Source of the DNA: Pseudoduganella lurida
GTDB taxonomy: Bacteria > Pseudomonadota > Gammaproteobacteria > Burkholderiales > Burkholderiaceae_D
Reading direction: 5' to 3'
Assembly: GCF_007830455.1 (NCBI RefSeq)
Contig: NZ_VLLB01000001.1
Location: 124,001-188,000 of the forward strand
DNA length: 64,000 bases
Position numbers and translations under genes: made by a program. Shown here in pieces: positions 9,090 to 17,056 of this stretch. Positions within the stretch are counted from its first letter, which is position 1. Each line of letters starts with the position of its first letter. A model generated the notes under the pieces. That model did not search any database. It worked only from the letters and a program-made list of their open reading frames with translations, and was not told the DNA's origin.

Positions 9090-9467
9090 ATGAATCCATC
9101 ACCCCCACCGCACGACCCGAGTTTCAACCTCGATGTCCTCCTCAGCTGGGTGCTGCTGATCGGCCTGTCCCTGTGGGGCGGCGTCGCCTCGTTCATTCGC
9201 AAGATGAAGGAAGGGCACGCACGCGCCTGGAACTTCACTGAGCTGCTGGGCGAGTTGGTCGTCGCCGGCTTCACCGGGATCATCACCGCGAACCTGTGCG
9301 ACTACATGGCCGCGCCGCCAGCGCTGAAATACGCCCTGGTCGGCATCGCCGCACACATGGGTTCCCGCGCGCTGTTCAAGCTCGAGGGCGTGCTGAACAC
9401 GAAATTCAATCTGCCGGCGGACGCGCCGGCGCCAACCAAGGAATCCGGCAATGAATCTCACCAGTGA
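9090..9467 (+). CDS. Phage holin (LydA/holin-superfamily III type)
   Basis: 125 aa with a Pro-rich N-terminus and three hydrophobic segments at about residues 17-35, 52-70 and 78-95, then a hydrophilic tail. Size, membrane pattern and location directly upstream of an endolysin fit a pore-forming holin that releases the endolysin to the periplasm. Overlaps the endolysin start by 17 bases. The family label is from pattern recognition and is less certain than the role. Confidence 0.8.
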   Translation: MNPSPPPHDPSFNLDVLLSWVLLIGLSLWGGVASFIRKMKEGHARAWNFTELLGELVVAGFTGIITANLCDYMAAPPALKYALVGIAAHMGSRALFKLEGVLNTKFNLPADAPAPTKESGNESHQ

Positions 9468-10089
9468 GCAGCTGCACCAGATCGCGCCCGCCGTCGGCCA
9501 CGCTGTCGGCGCCTACGTCGGCCCGCTGAACGCCGCGATGTCACGGTACGGCATCGACACGCCGCAGCGCGCCGCCCACTTCCTGGCGCAGATCGCGCAC
9601 GAGAGTGGCGACTTCACGCGCTTCCGGGAGGACCTGAACTACAGCGCCGTCAACCTGCTGCGCACGTGGCCGAAGCGCTTCACGAACCAGGTGGAGGCGC
9701 AGGCCTACGCGAACCAGCCCGAGAAGATCGCCAACTTCGTCTACGCCAACCGCATGGGCAACGGCGACCAGAAATCGGGCGACGGCTGGCGGTACCGCGG
9801 CGCCGGCTGGATCCAGCTCACCGGCAAGAACAATCAGCGCGCGGCGGCGCTCGAGCTTGGCGTCATCGATGCCGATATCGGCAACTGGCTGGCCACCGTG
9901 CCGGGCGCCGCGCTGTCGGCGGCCTGGTTCTGGTGGAAGAACGGCTGCAGCCGCTGGGCGGATACGAACAACGTCGACGCCGTTTCGGACATCATCAACA
10001 TCGGCCGGCGCACCGAGAAGGAGGGCGATGCGATCGGCTACACGAAGCGCCTGGAGCTGACCCAGCGCGCGCTGAAGGTGCTGTCGTGA
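9451..10089 (+). CDS. Endolysin, glycoside hydrolase family 19 (chitinase-like)
   Basis: 212 aa with the GH19 signature: AHFLAQIAHESGDFTRF holds the general-acid Glu of the HES motif, and KSGDGWRYRGAGWIQLTGK is the substrate-loop hallmark of phage GH19 lysozymes. It cleaves the glycan strands of peptidoglycan during lysis. No signal peptide, so it depends on the holin. Its stop TGA overlaps the GTG start of the Rz gene (GTGA). Length is normal for the family. Confidence 0.92.
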   Translation: MNLTSEQLHQIAPAVGHAVGAYVGPLNAAMSRYGIDTPQRAAHFLAQIAHESGDFTRFREDLNYSAVNLLRTWPKRFTNQVEAQAYANQPEKIANFVYANRMGNGDQKSGDGWRYRGAGWIQLTGKNNQRAAALELGVIDADIGNWLATVPGAALSAAWFWWKNGCSRWADTNNVDAVSDIINIGRRTEKEGDAIGYTKRLELTQRALKVLS

Positions 10090-10622
10090 CGCCCGCGCAG
10101 CTGAAAGCCCTCGTGATCGGCGGCGGGCTGCTCGGCGCGCTGGCCCTGGCCGGCTGGAGCGGCCATTGGGTGGGCGCCGCCCGCGTGCAGTCCGCATGGG
10201 ATCTCGATAAGGTCGCCCGGGCCAGCGCTCAGGAGAAAGCCGTGCTGGCCGCCGTGACCGCCAACGAAAAGGCCCGCCAGGCCGATATTTCCGCCACCAA
10301 GGCCACCCTGGCCACCTACAAGGAGAATCTCCGTGAAGCCAACGAGCGTATTGTCGCTGAGCGTGCTGCTGTTGATCGCATCCGGCTGCGCATCTCAATC
10401 CCCACTCGTGTGTGCGCCGCTGCCGGCCCCGGCGAAGCCCCAGGCACCGGACCAGCTGATGCAGTCGGAGCCGTCGAAAGCATCGAGCTACCAGAGCCAG
10501 TTGAACGGGGTCTTCGAGACCTCGCAGAAAGCGCCGACAGCGAAGTAGCACGGCTCCGCGCGAAGCTGCACGGCCTGCAGGACTGGGTCCGCACGCACGG
10601 TTTCTACGAAGTAGGGGAGTAG
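10086..10622 (+). CDS. Rz-like inner-membrane spanin
   Basis: 178 aa from a GTG overlapping the endolysin stop. One N-terminal membrane anchor (about residues 9-28, GGGLLGALALAGWSG), then a long periplasmic coiled coil (about 40-95, ARASAQEKAVLAAVTANEKA), as in i-spanins. A second frame inside it encodes the outer-membrane lipoprotein partner. Together they fuse inner and outer membranes in the last step of lysis. Upstream in-frame starts overlap the endolysin and are rejected. Confidence 0.85.
   Translation: MTPAQLKALVIGGGLLGALALAGWSGHWVGAARVQSAWDLDKVARASAQEKAVLAAVTANEKARQADISATKATLATYKENLREANERIVAERAAVDRIRLRISIPTRVCAAAGPGEAPGTGPADAVGAVESIELPEPVERGLRDLAESADSEVARLRAKLHGLQDWVRTHGFYEVGE
10333..10548 (+). 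CDS. Rz1-like outer-membrane spanin lipoprotein, nested inside Rz
   Basis: 71 aa, fully inside the Rz gene in the +1 frame. Starts MKPTSVLSLSVLLLIASGC: a lipoprotein signal with lipobox IASGC and lipidated Cys19. The mature part is proline-rich (PLPAPAKPQAPD), the hallmark of Rz1. Ribosome site GGAG at 10321-10324 lies 8 bases before the ATG. Two Cys in the mature N-terminal part could allow a disulfide-linked dimer, as in lambda Rz1. Confidence 0.88.
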   Translation: MKPTSVLSLSVLLLIASGCASQSPLVCAPLPAPAKPQAPDQLMQSEPSKASSYQSQLNGVFETSQKAPTAK

Positions 10623-10639
10623 CGTCGGTCACGCTGATA

Positions 10640-10659
10640 TACTGTGTTTTTGTACAGTA
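10640..10659 (+). promoter_or_regulatory. LexA (SOS) box upstream of the gene at 10670
   Basis: TACTGT-N8-ACAGTA: CTGT at 10642-10645 and ACAG at 10654-10657, with symmetric TA flanks, an excellent fit to the proteobacterial LexA consensus CTGT-N8-ACAG. It ends 10 bases before the ATG of the next gene, so bound LexA would block its transcription or early elongation. Confidence 0.85.
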
Positions 10660-10669
10660 TTATTGCAAC

Positions 10670-11050
10670 ATGTCCGCAACCACTTCCTCCATGGGTCCGC
10701 CGGTGCAGAGCGAGCGGCGCAAAGGCCTGCCCGTCACGGTGGTCATGCTGCGCCGCGATGGCCAGCGCCTGACGTCCGGGGAGTTTCACGCTGCGCCGCG
10801 GCTGCGCGGGGAATTCATCCTGCGACCCACAAGCCGGCACCAGACGGGCGGCGGCGCCTCGCACATGGCGGAACTCATCGTGGCCGGCGCCCTCCATTTC
10901 ACCCCGCTCGGCCTGCCGCTGTTCAATCCCACGATCGAGCTGGCTGATCATCGCGGCTTCGTTGTGAGCGGGTACGAGATCCATTCGGCCGGTGGCAAGC
11001 TCGCCCACGTGGAGCAGGCCTGGCTTGTAACTCCCCATGGGGGAGTGTGA
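10670..11050 (+). CDS. SOS-regulated protein of unknown function at the prophage edge
   Basis: 126 aa; ATG at 10670 directly behind a LexA box. Soluble, with no membrane segment or signal. The N-terminus is Ser/Thr-rich and the core looks beta-rich (GLPVTVVMLRRDGQRL, ELADHRGFVVSGYEIHS). I recognise no family. Position after the lysis cassette with its own SOS operator resembles prophage-borne morons or induction helpers, but chromosomal DNA-damage genes of unknown function are an alternative. Expression on DNA damage is inferred from the operator. Confidence 0.75.
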   Translation: MSATTSSMGPPVQSERRKGLPVTVVMLRRDGQRLTSGEFHAAPRLRGEFILRPTSRHQTGGGASHMAELIVAGALHFTPLGLPLFNPTIELADHRGFVVSGYEIHSAGGKLAHVEQAWLVTPHGGV

Positions 11051-11096
11051 TCGTTGTCGGAGCAGGCGCGAACAGTTCAGTTGCAAATCTGATACT

Positions 11097-11288
11097 TCAA
11101 ACTTCGTTTTCGGGTACGTCCGTGGAGCGATGCGCAGGCGTATGCAGGATTCGCTGCACCAGCCCCTCATCTAAATGAGAAGCTTGAGCATACGCAAGCG
11201 CGTCCTCTGGCCCCAGCATCGCCCAAAACACCAGCGCGACTTCAACTTTTCGAGCAGTAAACGTATCCTTACGGCGCTCTTCGTCCAT
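11097..11288 (-). CDS. Small hypothetical protein
   Basis: 63 aa, charged N-terminus (MDEERRKDTFTARKVEVAL) and a short helical body (GPEDALAYAQASHLDEGLVQ) resembling a helix-turn-helix-like or phage accessory protein. AT-richer than the neighbours. No family recognised. It faces the SOS gene and could belong to the prophage edge. Confidence 0.5.
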   Translation of the reverse strand: MDEERRKDTFTARKVEVALVFWAMLGPEDALAYAQASHLDEGLVQRILHTPAHRSTDVPENEV

Positions 11289-11606
11289 GTCTGCGACACC
11301 TGTCTGAATTGTCGAGCAGACAGTATGCAGGGCTTCTGAGTCTAAAAATCTATTGAATTGTCACACTGCTGCCTGCGTCGCTGACCTAATGCGTGAGATA
11401 TGCGGAATCGCGTGTGGTGCGCGATACCATAACCTTCTAGCAGCCGTTTCGCTGAAGCAGTCCTACCGCTGCATAGTAAGCGGACGGCCGCCGAGATCAC
11501 TGCGGAACGAATATGGTCAGACCGTCTATCGTTATTTATGCTGCTTGCTTGTGGTAGATCAAATGTCCGACGCATTTTTTACCGGAGAATTTTTGCAGGA
11601 GGACAC
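11289..11606. other. Low-GC non-coding stretch at the prophage/chromosome junction
   Basis: About 320 bases without a convincing gene; short open frames on both strands have poor composition and no ribosome site. No tRNA fragment or obvious direct repeat was seen that would mark the attachment site. Confidence 0.5.
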
Positions 11607-11801
11607 ATGGAGAGAATGCGGATGACCATGACTGATGGGGGAGCGGCTTTACGGGCGCTAGCAGATGAGTTGTCAGCTACTCACGCTGACCCTTTTACTG
11701 CAAGCTTCTTTGACGAGCACTGGGACGAGATTGTCAACGTATTGGCATATCTAACGGACACGCCGCTCGGCTGCCAAATATCCGACTGCAAACCACCTTG
11801 A
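11607..11801 (+). CDS. Small hypothetical acidic protein
   Basis: 64 aa. The ATG at 11607 is set by a strong ribosome site, AGGAGG at 11597-11602. Sequence is acidic in the second half (FFDEHWDEIVNVLAYLTDT) and could be a small DNA-mimic or immunity-type protein, but nothing supports that beyond charge. Longer in-frame starts upstream lack a ribosome site. Located in the low-GC junction between prophage and chromosome. Confidence 0.55.
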   Translation: MERMRMTMTDGGAALRALADELSATHADPFTASFFDEHWDEIVNVLAYLTDTPLGCQISDCKPP

Positions 11802-11876
11802 GAGCCGCATTCTATCGTGGATTCCAGATCACTGTATATTAGGCAGTCCTGAGAGGATATGGAGTAGGGAGTAGGG

Positions 11877-13328
11877 CTACTTCATTGTCCGACCCCGCAG
11901 GTTCTGCAGCATCGGATTGTCGCCGGTGCGTATCATTGCATCGACCGCCTCCAGCGCCTTGTCGAACTGCTTGGTGCGCAGGTGGGTCAGGACCAGCAGC
12001 ACGCCGGCGCGCCCGCCGCCCGGGTCCGCCTGGCTGGCCTGTTCCAGTTCGGCGATGGCGCGCGGATTCTCGCCCAGCCCGAGCCGGCTCACGCCATGTG
12101 CCAGCCGCAGCGACGGGGCATCCGGCTTCAGCTGGCTGGCCTTTTCGAAATAGCCGGCCGCCCGGTCGAAGTGGCGCGCACGCATCTCCGCTTCGCCAGC
12201 GAGCGCCAGCAGCTCCACGTCGTCCGGCGTCTTCTCCACCAGCGGCCGGATCAGCTTGAGTGCTGCGTCCGCCTGGCCGTTGCGCAGGGCCACGGTGGCC
12301 AGCAGCTTGGTCGCATAGGCATTGCCGGGATCGGACTCGAGGAAGCGGTTCAGGTGGCGCTCGGCCTGGATGTTCGAGCCCAGTGCCAGCTCCACCGCGC
12401 CGGCCAGCAGCACGCTCGGCATATGGTCCGGCACGGCGCGCAGCACCTGCTGCAGCTGGTCGAGCGACGCCTTGTAATGTCCTTCGCGGAAATCGAGCAG
12501 CGCCTGGGAATAGAAGATCAGCAGGCTGTTCGGCTGCGCCTTGCGCGCCTGCTTGATCTGGTCGCGCGCCTTCGTGAAGTTGCCCGCCTCGATATCCAGG
12601 TTGGCGAGGTCGACGTGGGCCTGCACATTGTCCGGCTTGATCTTCAGGATGCGTTCGTACGTGGCGCGCGCCGCCTCGCGTTCGTTGCCGGCACGCTGGA
12701 GGTCGCCCTTGAAGCGCAGCGAATCGACGCTGTCCGGATGCTGGGCGATGGCCTGGTCCGCCAGCTGGTCCGCCTGGCCCGTCTGGTTGGCCGCCAGCGC
12801 CACCTTGGCCAGGCCCAGCGTGGCATCGGCGAGACCCGGCCGGGCATCGAGCGCGCGCTGGAACTGTGCCCGTGCGTCGTCCGGACGGTTCAGGCCCAGC
12901 AGTGCATGGCCGCGCGCCGCGAGCGCTTCCGGCGTGGCCGACTCGGCGGGCAGTTCGTCCAGCACGCGCTGGTACTGGCCCTGCAGCAGCAGGGCGCGGC
13001 CCAGGGCCGGCAGCACGGTGCCCGGCGCTGCACCCAGGTCGCGGGCACGGCGCAGTTCCTTCTCGGCCGAGGCCATGTCGCCCGTGTCCAGGTACAGCTG
13101 CCCCAGCATCAGCCGCGCGGCCCCATTGTCGGGCTGCTGCTGGACCGCGTTCTTCAGCTGGATGATGGCCGCTTTCGGATTGTTCTGGTCGCGGTAGCGG
13201 CGCGCATCGGCAACCAGTTCGTCGGCCGGCGGGGTGCGGCTGCAGGCGGCCAGCGACGTGGCCAGCGTGCAGGCCAGCGCAAGCTGCAGGGGCAGGGAGG
13301 ACAGCGTGGTGCGAAAGCGGTTCGGCAT
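11877..13328 (-). CDS. PEP-CTERM system TPR-repeat lipoprotein (PrsT-like), C-terminally truncated
   Basis: 483 aa starting MPNRFRTTL with a lipoprotein signal ending in the lipobox SLAAC (Cys29); ribosome site GGAG precedes the ATG at 13328. From about residue 35 the protein is continuous TPR repeats (DELVADARRYRDQNNPKAAI, RFLESDPGNAYATKLL). This matches the PrsT family that accompanies exosortase/PEP-CTERM exopolysaccharide systems. Family members are usually about 900 aa. Here the last repeat breaks off after MLQNLRG and ends in RTMK, so roughly half is missing. No continuation is found in other frames downstream. The broken end lies only 76 bases from the small gene at the prophage edge. 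Confidence 0.75.
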   Translation of the reverse strand: MPNRFRTTLSSLPLQLALACTLATSLAACSRTPPADELVADARRYRDQNNPKAAIIQLKNAVQQQPDNGAARLMLGQLYLDTGDMASAEKELRRARDLGAAPGTVLPALGRALLLQGQYQRVLDELPAESATPEALAARGHALLGLNRPDDARAQFQRALDARPGLADATLGLAKVALAANQTGQADQLADQAIAQHPDSVDSLRFKGDLQRAGNEREAARATYERILKIKPDNVQAHVDLANLDIEAGNFTKARDQIKQARKAQPNSLLIFYSQALLDFREGHYKASLDQLQQVLRAVPDHMPSVLLAGAVELALGSNIQAERHLNRFLESDPGNAYATKLLATVALRNGQADAALKLIRPLVEKTPDDVELLALAGEAEMRARHFDRAAGYFEKASQLKPDAPSLRLAHGVSRLGLGENPRAIAELEQASQADPGGGRAGVLLVLTHLRTKQFDKALEAVDAMIRTGDNPMLQNLRGRTMK

Positions 13329-13434
13329 GGCGATCTCCGTGGCGGGCTGAAATGCCAGCGTAGGAAATCGCGGGACCGGCATCGTTGATCGTGCTCAACG
13401 ATGCCGGCGGCGCGTGCTACCGATGCTACCGATG

Positions 13435-14115
13435 CTATTGCAGCACGGGGTGCCGGGGGCGGGGAGCCGCGGCGCGCGCCTGCCGTCCCGGCAGCGGCGC
13501 CAGGGGACGGGCACCGGCGCCGATCAGCCCCCGCTGCGCGGCCACCACCACGGCATGGGTGCGCGCCGTCGCATCGAGCTTGCTCATCAGGCCCTTGACA
13601 TGGGTCTTGACGGTGCCCACGCCGATGCCCAGCTCGCGTGCGATCGACTTGTTGCAGCAGCCCCGCGCCAGCAGCTGCAGCACGTCCGTCTCGCGGCCGG
13701 TCAGCATTTCCCGGCTCAGGCTGTCGGCGACGCAGCGCGTCACCGCTTCGGACAGGTAACGCATGCCCATGCCCAGCTGGTGCACGGCGCGCGCCAGTTC
13801 GTCCGCGGCGCAGTTCTGCAGCAGGTAGCCATGCACGCCGCTGTCCATCGCGGTGCGCACCTGCCATTCCTTGTCGAGCTGCGTCACGATCAGCACCCGC
13901 GGCGTGGCCCTGAAGCGTTCGCCGGCCAGCTGGCGCGCCAGCGCGATGCCGGTATCGTGGTCCGTCACGAGCACGTGCGCCTGCCCCTGGGCGTGGGGCT
14001 GGCGCGACTGCGTGGTGAGCGTGAAGCCGCCGTGTTCGGCCAGCAGGGCGTGCAGGCCGGCCGTCATCACGGGATCGGCGTGCATGATATGGACATGGGG
14101 CAGGGTTGCGTGCAT
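13435..14115 (-). CDS. LuxR-type response regulator with degenerate receiver
   Basis: 226 aa; ATG at 14115 with AGGAG upstream. The N-terminal receiver-like domain keeps a candidate phospho-Asp (D52 in VTDHDTG), but the conserved Lys before the last helix is replaced (HGYLLQ instead of GYLLK). A LuxR helix-turn-helix follows at about 138-180 (GRETDVLQLLARG, KSIARELGIGVGTVKTH). It binds DNA; whether it is phosphorylated is doubtful. It lies upstream of the PrsT-like gene on the same strand, about 100 bases away, but no partner kinase is adjacent. Confidence 0.8.
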   Translation of the reverse strand: MHATLPHVHIMHADPVMTAGLHALLAEHGGFTLTTQSRQPHAQGQAHVLVTDHDTGIALARQLAGERFRATPRVLIVTQLDKEWQVRTAMDSGVHGYLLQNCAADELARAVHQLGMGMRYLSEAVTRCVADSLSREMLTGRETDVLQLLARGCCNKSIARELGIGVGTVKTHVKGLMSKLDATARTHAVVVAAQRGLIGAGARPLAPLPGRQARAAAPRPRHPVLQ

Positions 14116-14344
14116 GGGAATTCTCCTGTTCCGCCGTGGCGACGTGCCTTGGCTTGTCATGCATGCATGATGGAACGCCCGGCGGCGCGCGACAAGTTAA
14201 GCAATGTTAAATCGCGTGACAATGGCCGTTGCTGCTTGTCGGAGCATGCAAGAAAAGTCGGGGGGAAAGCGGAGGCGAGGAGCGGGGAGAGGGCGAACGC
14301 ACCGGCGGTGGGCCAGCGCCGGAATAGGCCCTCGCCGCGCCGGA

Positions 14345-14836
14345 TTACTTCAGCTGGCCACTGGCGGCAAGCCAGCGCGCGGCGCCTTCGCTGCCGCCCT
14401 TTGCCAGCGAGACGAGACGCAGGGCTGCCTGCGGATGACGGTGTTCGGCAGCCTGGGCGTACAGCGGCCAGGCCTTGTCCTGCTCGCCGCCCGCGCCGCT
14501 GCCGGCACGCTGGTACATCTCGGCAAGCTGGAACGCCGACTCGGAATCGCCGGCCCGGGCCGCTTCCTCGAACAGGCGCATCGCCTCGCTGCGCTGGGGC
14601 AGCTTGTTCTGGTACAGCATGCCCAGTTCACGTTTGGCGACGACGGAGCCCTGTTCGGCCCACTCGCGCAGGCGCCGCTCGGCGGCAGCACCACCATGCT
14701 CGCCGAGGCGCTGGGCAACCGCCTCGATCACGGGGGCGGGCGGCACGACATCGTCGCGCGCCTGGCAGGCTATCAAGGCGCCCACCATCACGAAAACCGA
14801 CGAAATGAGCATGCCGGCCTTGTTGAATAATTCCAT
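14345..14836 (-). CDS. Sel1-repeat lipoprotein
   Basis: 163 aa. The N-terminus is a lipoprotein signal (VFVMVGALIAC, Cys24). The mature part holds two to three Sel1-type alpha-alpha repeats (AKRELGMLYQNKL, AFQLAEMYQRAGSG, PLYAQAAEHRHPQAALRL). Sel1 repeats mediate protein contacts, so an outer-membrane scaffold or regulator is plausible; the partner is unknown. About 230 bases separate it from the regulator downstream. Confidence 0.75.
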   Translation of the reverse strand: MELFNKAGMLISSVFVMVGALIACQARDDVVPPAPVIEAVAQRLGEHGGAAAERRLREWAEQGSVVAKRELGMLYQNKLPQRSEAMRLFEEAARAGDSESAFQLAEMYQRAGSGAGGEQDKAWPLYAQAAEHRHPQAALRLVSLAKGGSEGAARWLAASGQLK

Positions 14837-15210
14837 ATTGTTCTTGTTGCCTTATTCAAGCCTGTACTGCACGGTTGACAGGGACCCGCATGATAGCAAT
14901 TACCGTCAAGCAATGGCGCACTGGTCAGCGCACGCAGTCGTACCTGGCGGCTGGCAACGATCTGCTCCCTTGGTATTGGTGATACAGGATGCGCGAATGC
15001 TACGGATCGTTGCGGATCTTAGCATGTTGAAATTGCCGCAAGCCGCCCCAATGTGACCGGCTCCGGTAATATTTGTAACGAGACGTTAATACGGACGAGG
15101 TCGATAAATCGCTCGACGCCGGCCTTATCAGGTTGCTCGCTGCTCTGCAGGTCAGGCGGCGCGCGCAGTTCACGCGTACTGACACCCTCGACGTATTGCC
15201 GCGTTTCTGT
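14837..15210. other. Intergenic region without genes
   Basis: About 370 AT-richer bases between the Sel1 lipoprotein gene and the Hpt gene, both on the minus strand. It should contain the promoter of the Sel1 gene. No RNA motif or repeat was recognised. Confidence 0.5.
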
Positions 15211-15609
15211 TCACCGCGCGCTGGCGCGGCCGGCATGCTGGTCGAGCCAGGCGCCGGCGTGCTCGGCCACGAGCCGCAGCTCCGCCTCGGCGGCCGAGAA
15301 CAGCAGCGGGATCTGCATCACCTTGCCCTCGGCGAGCGCCAGTTCGAGGCCCAGGCAGGCGGCCACGAAGCGGCTGGCGCCCAGTTCGCTCACATCGTCG
15401 CGCAGCCGGTGCAGGTGGTGCCGTGCTTCCAGGAAGCGGGCATCGGCCACGGCCGCGGCGGCCAGTTCCATCGGCTCGCTGCCGCGGCCCATCCAGTTGC
15501 GTACCCGTCCGACCACCTTTGCCATCGCGCGCGCATCGTTGCCACAGCGCTCCACGAGTTCGTCCACGCAGAATACCGATTCGTCCACCGCACTCGCATA
15601 CGCAGCCAT
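15211..15609 (-). CDS. Histidine phosphotransfer (Hpt)-like protein
   Basis: 132 aa, all helical. The segment HRLRDDVSELGA at about 67-78 aligns with the Hpt phosphorylation motif HxLKGxxxxLGA, keeping the His (H67), Leu, and LGA but replacing KG by RD. A small Hpt domain relays phosphate between receivers. It lies 9 bases downstream of the DUF900 hydrolase gene, so the two are co-transcribed. The lost Lys-Gly leaves open whether it is still active. Confidence 0.6.
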   Translation of the reverse strand: MAAYASAVDESVFCVDELVERCGNDARAMAKVVGRVRNWMGRGSEPMELAAAAVADARFLEARHHLHRLRDDVSELGASRFVAACLGLELALAEGKVMQIPLLFSAAEAELRLVAEHAGAWLDQHAGRASAR

Positions 15610-15618
15610 GGCGCGCTC

Positions 15619-16893
15619 CTATTCGTCGAAAGTCCAGTAGCGGCCGGCCGGCCCGTCGACCGGGTGCAGGCCGAAACGCTCGGCGGCACGCAGCCGCCGC
15701 GTGATCAGGTAATACATGTCCGCCAGCGCCGAACGCCGCTGCGCGAAATAGGAATGGGCGATGAAGCTCGTGTCGACCTTGCTGGCGTCCACCGTTTCCA
15801 CGCCCGGCACGACGACCAGACCGTCGCCGCTGTCGCCCGCCCGGGGATAGCCATGCATGCGCTGCGAGACTTCCAGCGCACTGTCCGCGGAGGAGGCGTA
15901 CAGCGTGACGGGATTGCCGGCCGCGGCCAGCGCCGGCGCGATGTCGCGGCGAAACACTTCCGCATCGATATCGGGCGCCGTCAGGATGATCTCGCGCAGG
16001 CGCCCGGCCAGATCCGGCCGCTGGTCGATCAGCGCCGCCGCCGCACGCGTCATGGCGCGGTTGCCCATGCTGTGCGCCAGCAGGTAGACGTGCTCCGCCG
16101 TAGTACGTTCCAGGAAATCGACCAGGAAGCCCAGCAGCCGCGCCTGGGTCCATTCGATATTGGTTTCGTCGACCATGTAGCCGGACAGCCGGCCCTGCGA
16201 AGGCCAGCTGTAGAACACGGGAATGCCGGGGAACTGCAGGTCGTGGGCGATCTGGCCGGTGCGCCGGGCGGCGTCCTCGAAGCTGACGCGGTAGCCGTGC
16301 ACGAACAGCAGCGCGCTGTTCGACGGGCTGGCCGCGATCCGCTCGGCCAGACTGGCGAAGAACGGCTCGCGTCCGGCCAGCGCGGTGCGCAGCAGCACCA
16401 CGTGGCGGTCCGGGTCCGGCCGGAACTGCAGCCGCAGCAGGGAAGGCGACTCCATGGCGCCCATCTGGTGCTCATGCGGGATGCTCACCTCACAGCTGCC
16501 GTACGCCAGCTCGCCGCGGCCGCCACCGAACTGGCGTGCCGGGTGGGGATCGCCCGTCTGCTGCCGGTCGGTCGCGAAGAAGACCTGCAGCACGGCGTGG
16601 TTCGGTGCATCCGCCCCGCTGGCAGCGGGGGCGATGGGCCGGCGGCGTTCCACTTCCTCGAGCAGGTTGCGGGCTGCCGCGCGCAGGTAGCGGTCCCCGG
16701 CCAGGCCAGCCGCGGCCAGCGCATCGGACACACTGAACTGCCGCGACAGGGAACCGGGGTCGTCCTCCAGGTCGGCGATCGCCTCGTCGACGCGCGGCGA
16801 CTTGCCGGCCAGCCTCGTCTTGAGCATCTGGTAGGCGGCGCCGGTGGCGCCCGCCGTGATCGCTGCGGTCAGTGCGGTGGTCAGTACGTCCAT
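15619..16893 (-). CDS. DUF900-type alpha/beta hydrolase
   Basis: 424 aa from the ATG at 16893; an upstream in-frame extension is Arg-rich and rejected. A hydrophobic N-terminal segment (residues about 4-18) could anchor it to the membrane. The core has the alpha/beta hydrolase features of the DUF900 family: VFFATDRQ, LLFVHGYRVSFEDAA, the nucleophile elbow LLAHSMGNR, and an acid/His region near the C-terminus (DTSFIAHSYF). Likely an esterase or lipase of unknown substrate. Pairs with the Hpt gene downstream. Divergent from the Fur-boxed PepSY gene. Confidence 0.8.
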   Translation of the reverse strand: MDVLTTALTAAITAGATGAAYQMLKTRLAGKSPRVDEAIADLEDDPGSLSRQFSVSDALAAAGLAGDRYLRAAARNLLEEVERRRPIAPAASGADAPNHAVLQVFFATDRQQTGDPHPARQFGGGRGELAYGSCEVSIPHEHQMGAMESPSLLRLQFRPDPDRHVVLLRTALAGREPFFASLAERIAASPSNSALLFVHGYRVSFEDAARRTGQIAHDLQFPGIPVFYSWPSQGRLSGYMVDETNIEWTQARLLGFLVDFLERTTAEHVYLLAHSMGNRAMTRAAAALIDQRPDLAGRLREIILTAPDIDAEVFRRDIAPALAAAGNPVTLYASSADSALEVSQRMHGYPRAGDSGDGLVVVPGVETVDASKVDTSFIAHSYFAQRRSALADMYYLITRRLRAAERFGLHPVDGPAGRYWTFDE

Positions 16894-17005
16894 GCGGGAT
16901 AGGCTCCGGGCTGCGGTAGCACGTATCTCACCACAGCGTGCGGTGCAAGTCCAGTCGCGGCGCTGGCGTGCGGAACGGCGTACGCCGCGCATGATCGCTA
17001 TGGTA

Positions 17006-17024
17006 AATGCGAATAATTTGCATT
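17006..17024 (+). promoter_or_regulatory. Fur box upstream of the PepSY gene
   Basis: AATGCGAATAATTTGCATT is a 19-bp near-perfect inverted repeat of the betaproteobacterial Fur-box type, ending 33 bases before the PepSY start. The same layout recurs at 32915-32933 before the second PepSY operon. Confidence 0.75.
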
Positions 17025-17056
17025 ATCATCCCGCAATTACCATCGACCGCTTTCCC

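Noticed and set aside
15133-16902. 589-codon + frame opposite the Hpt and DUF900 genes
   Set aside because: No motifs; the minus strand shows the hydrolase and Hpt motifs.
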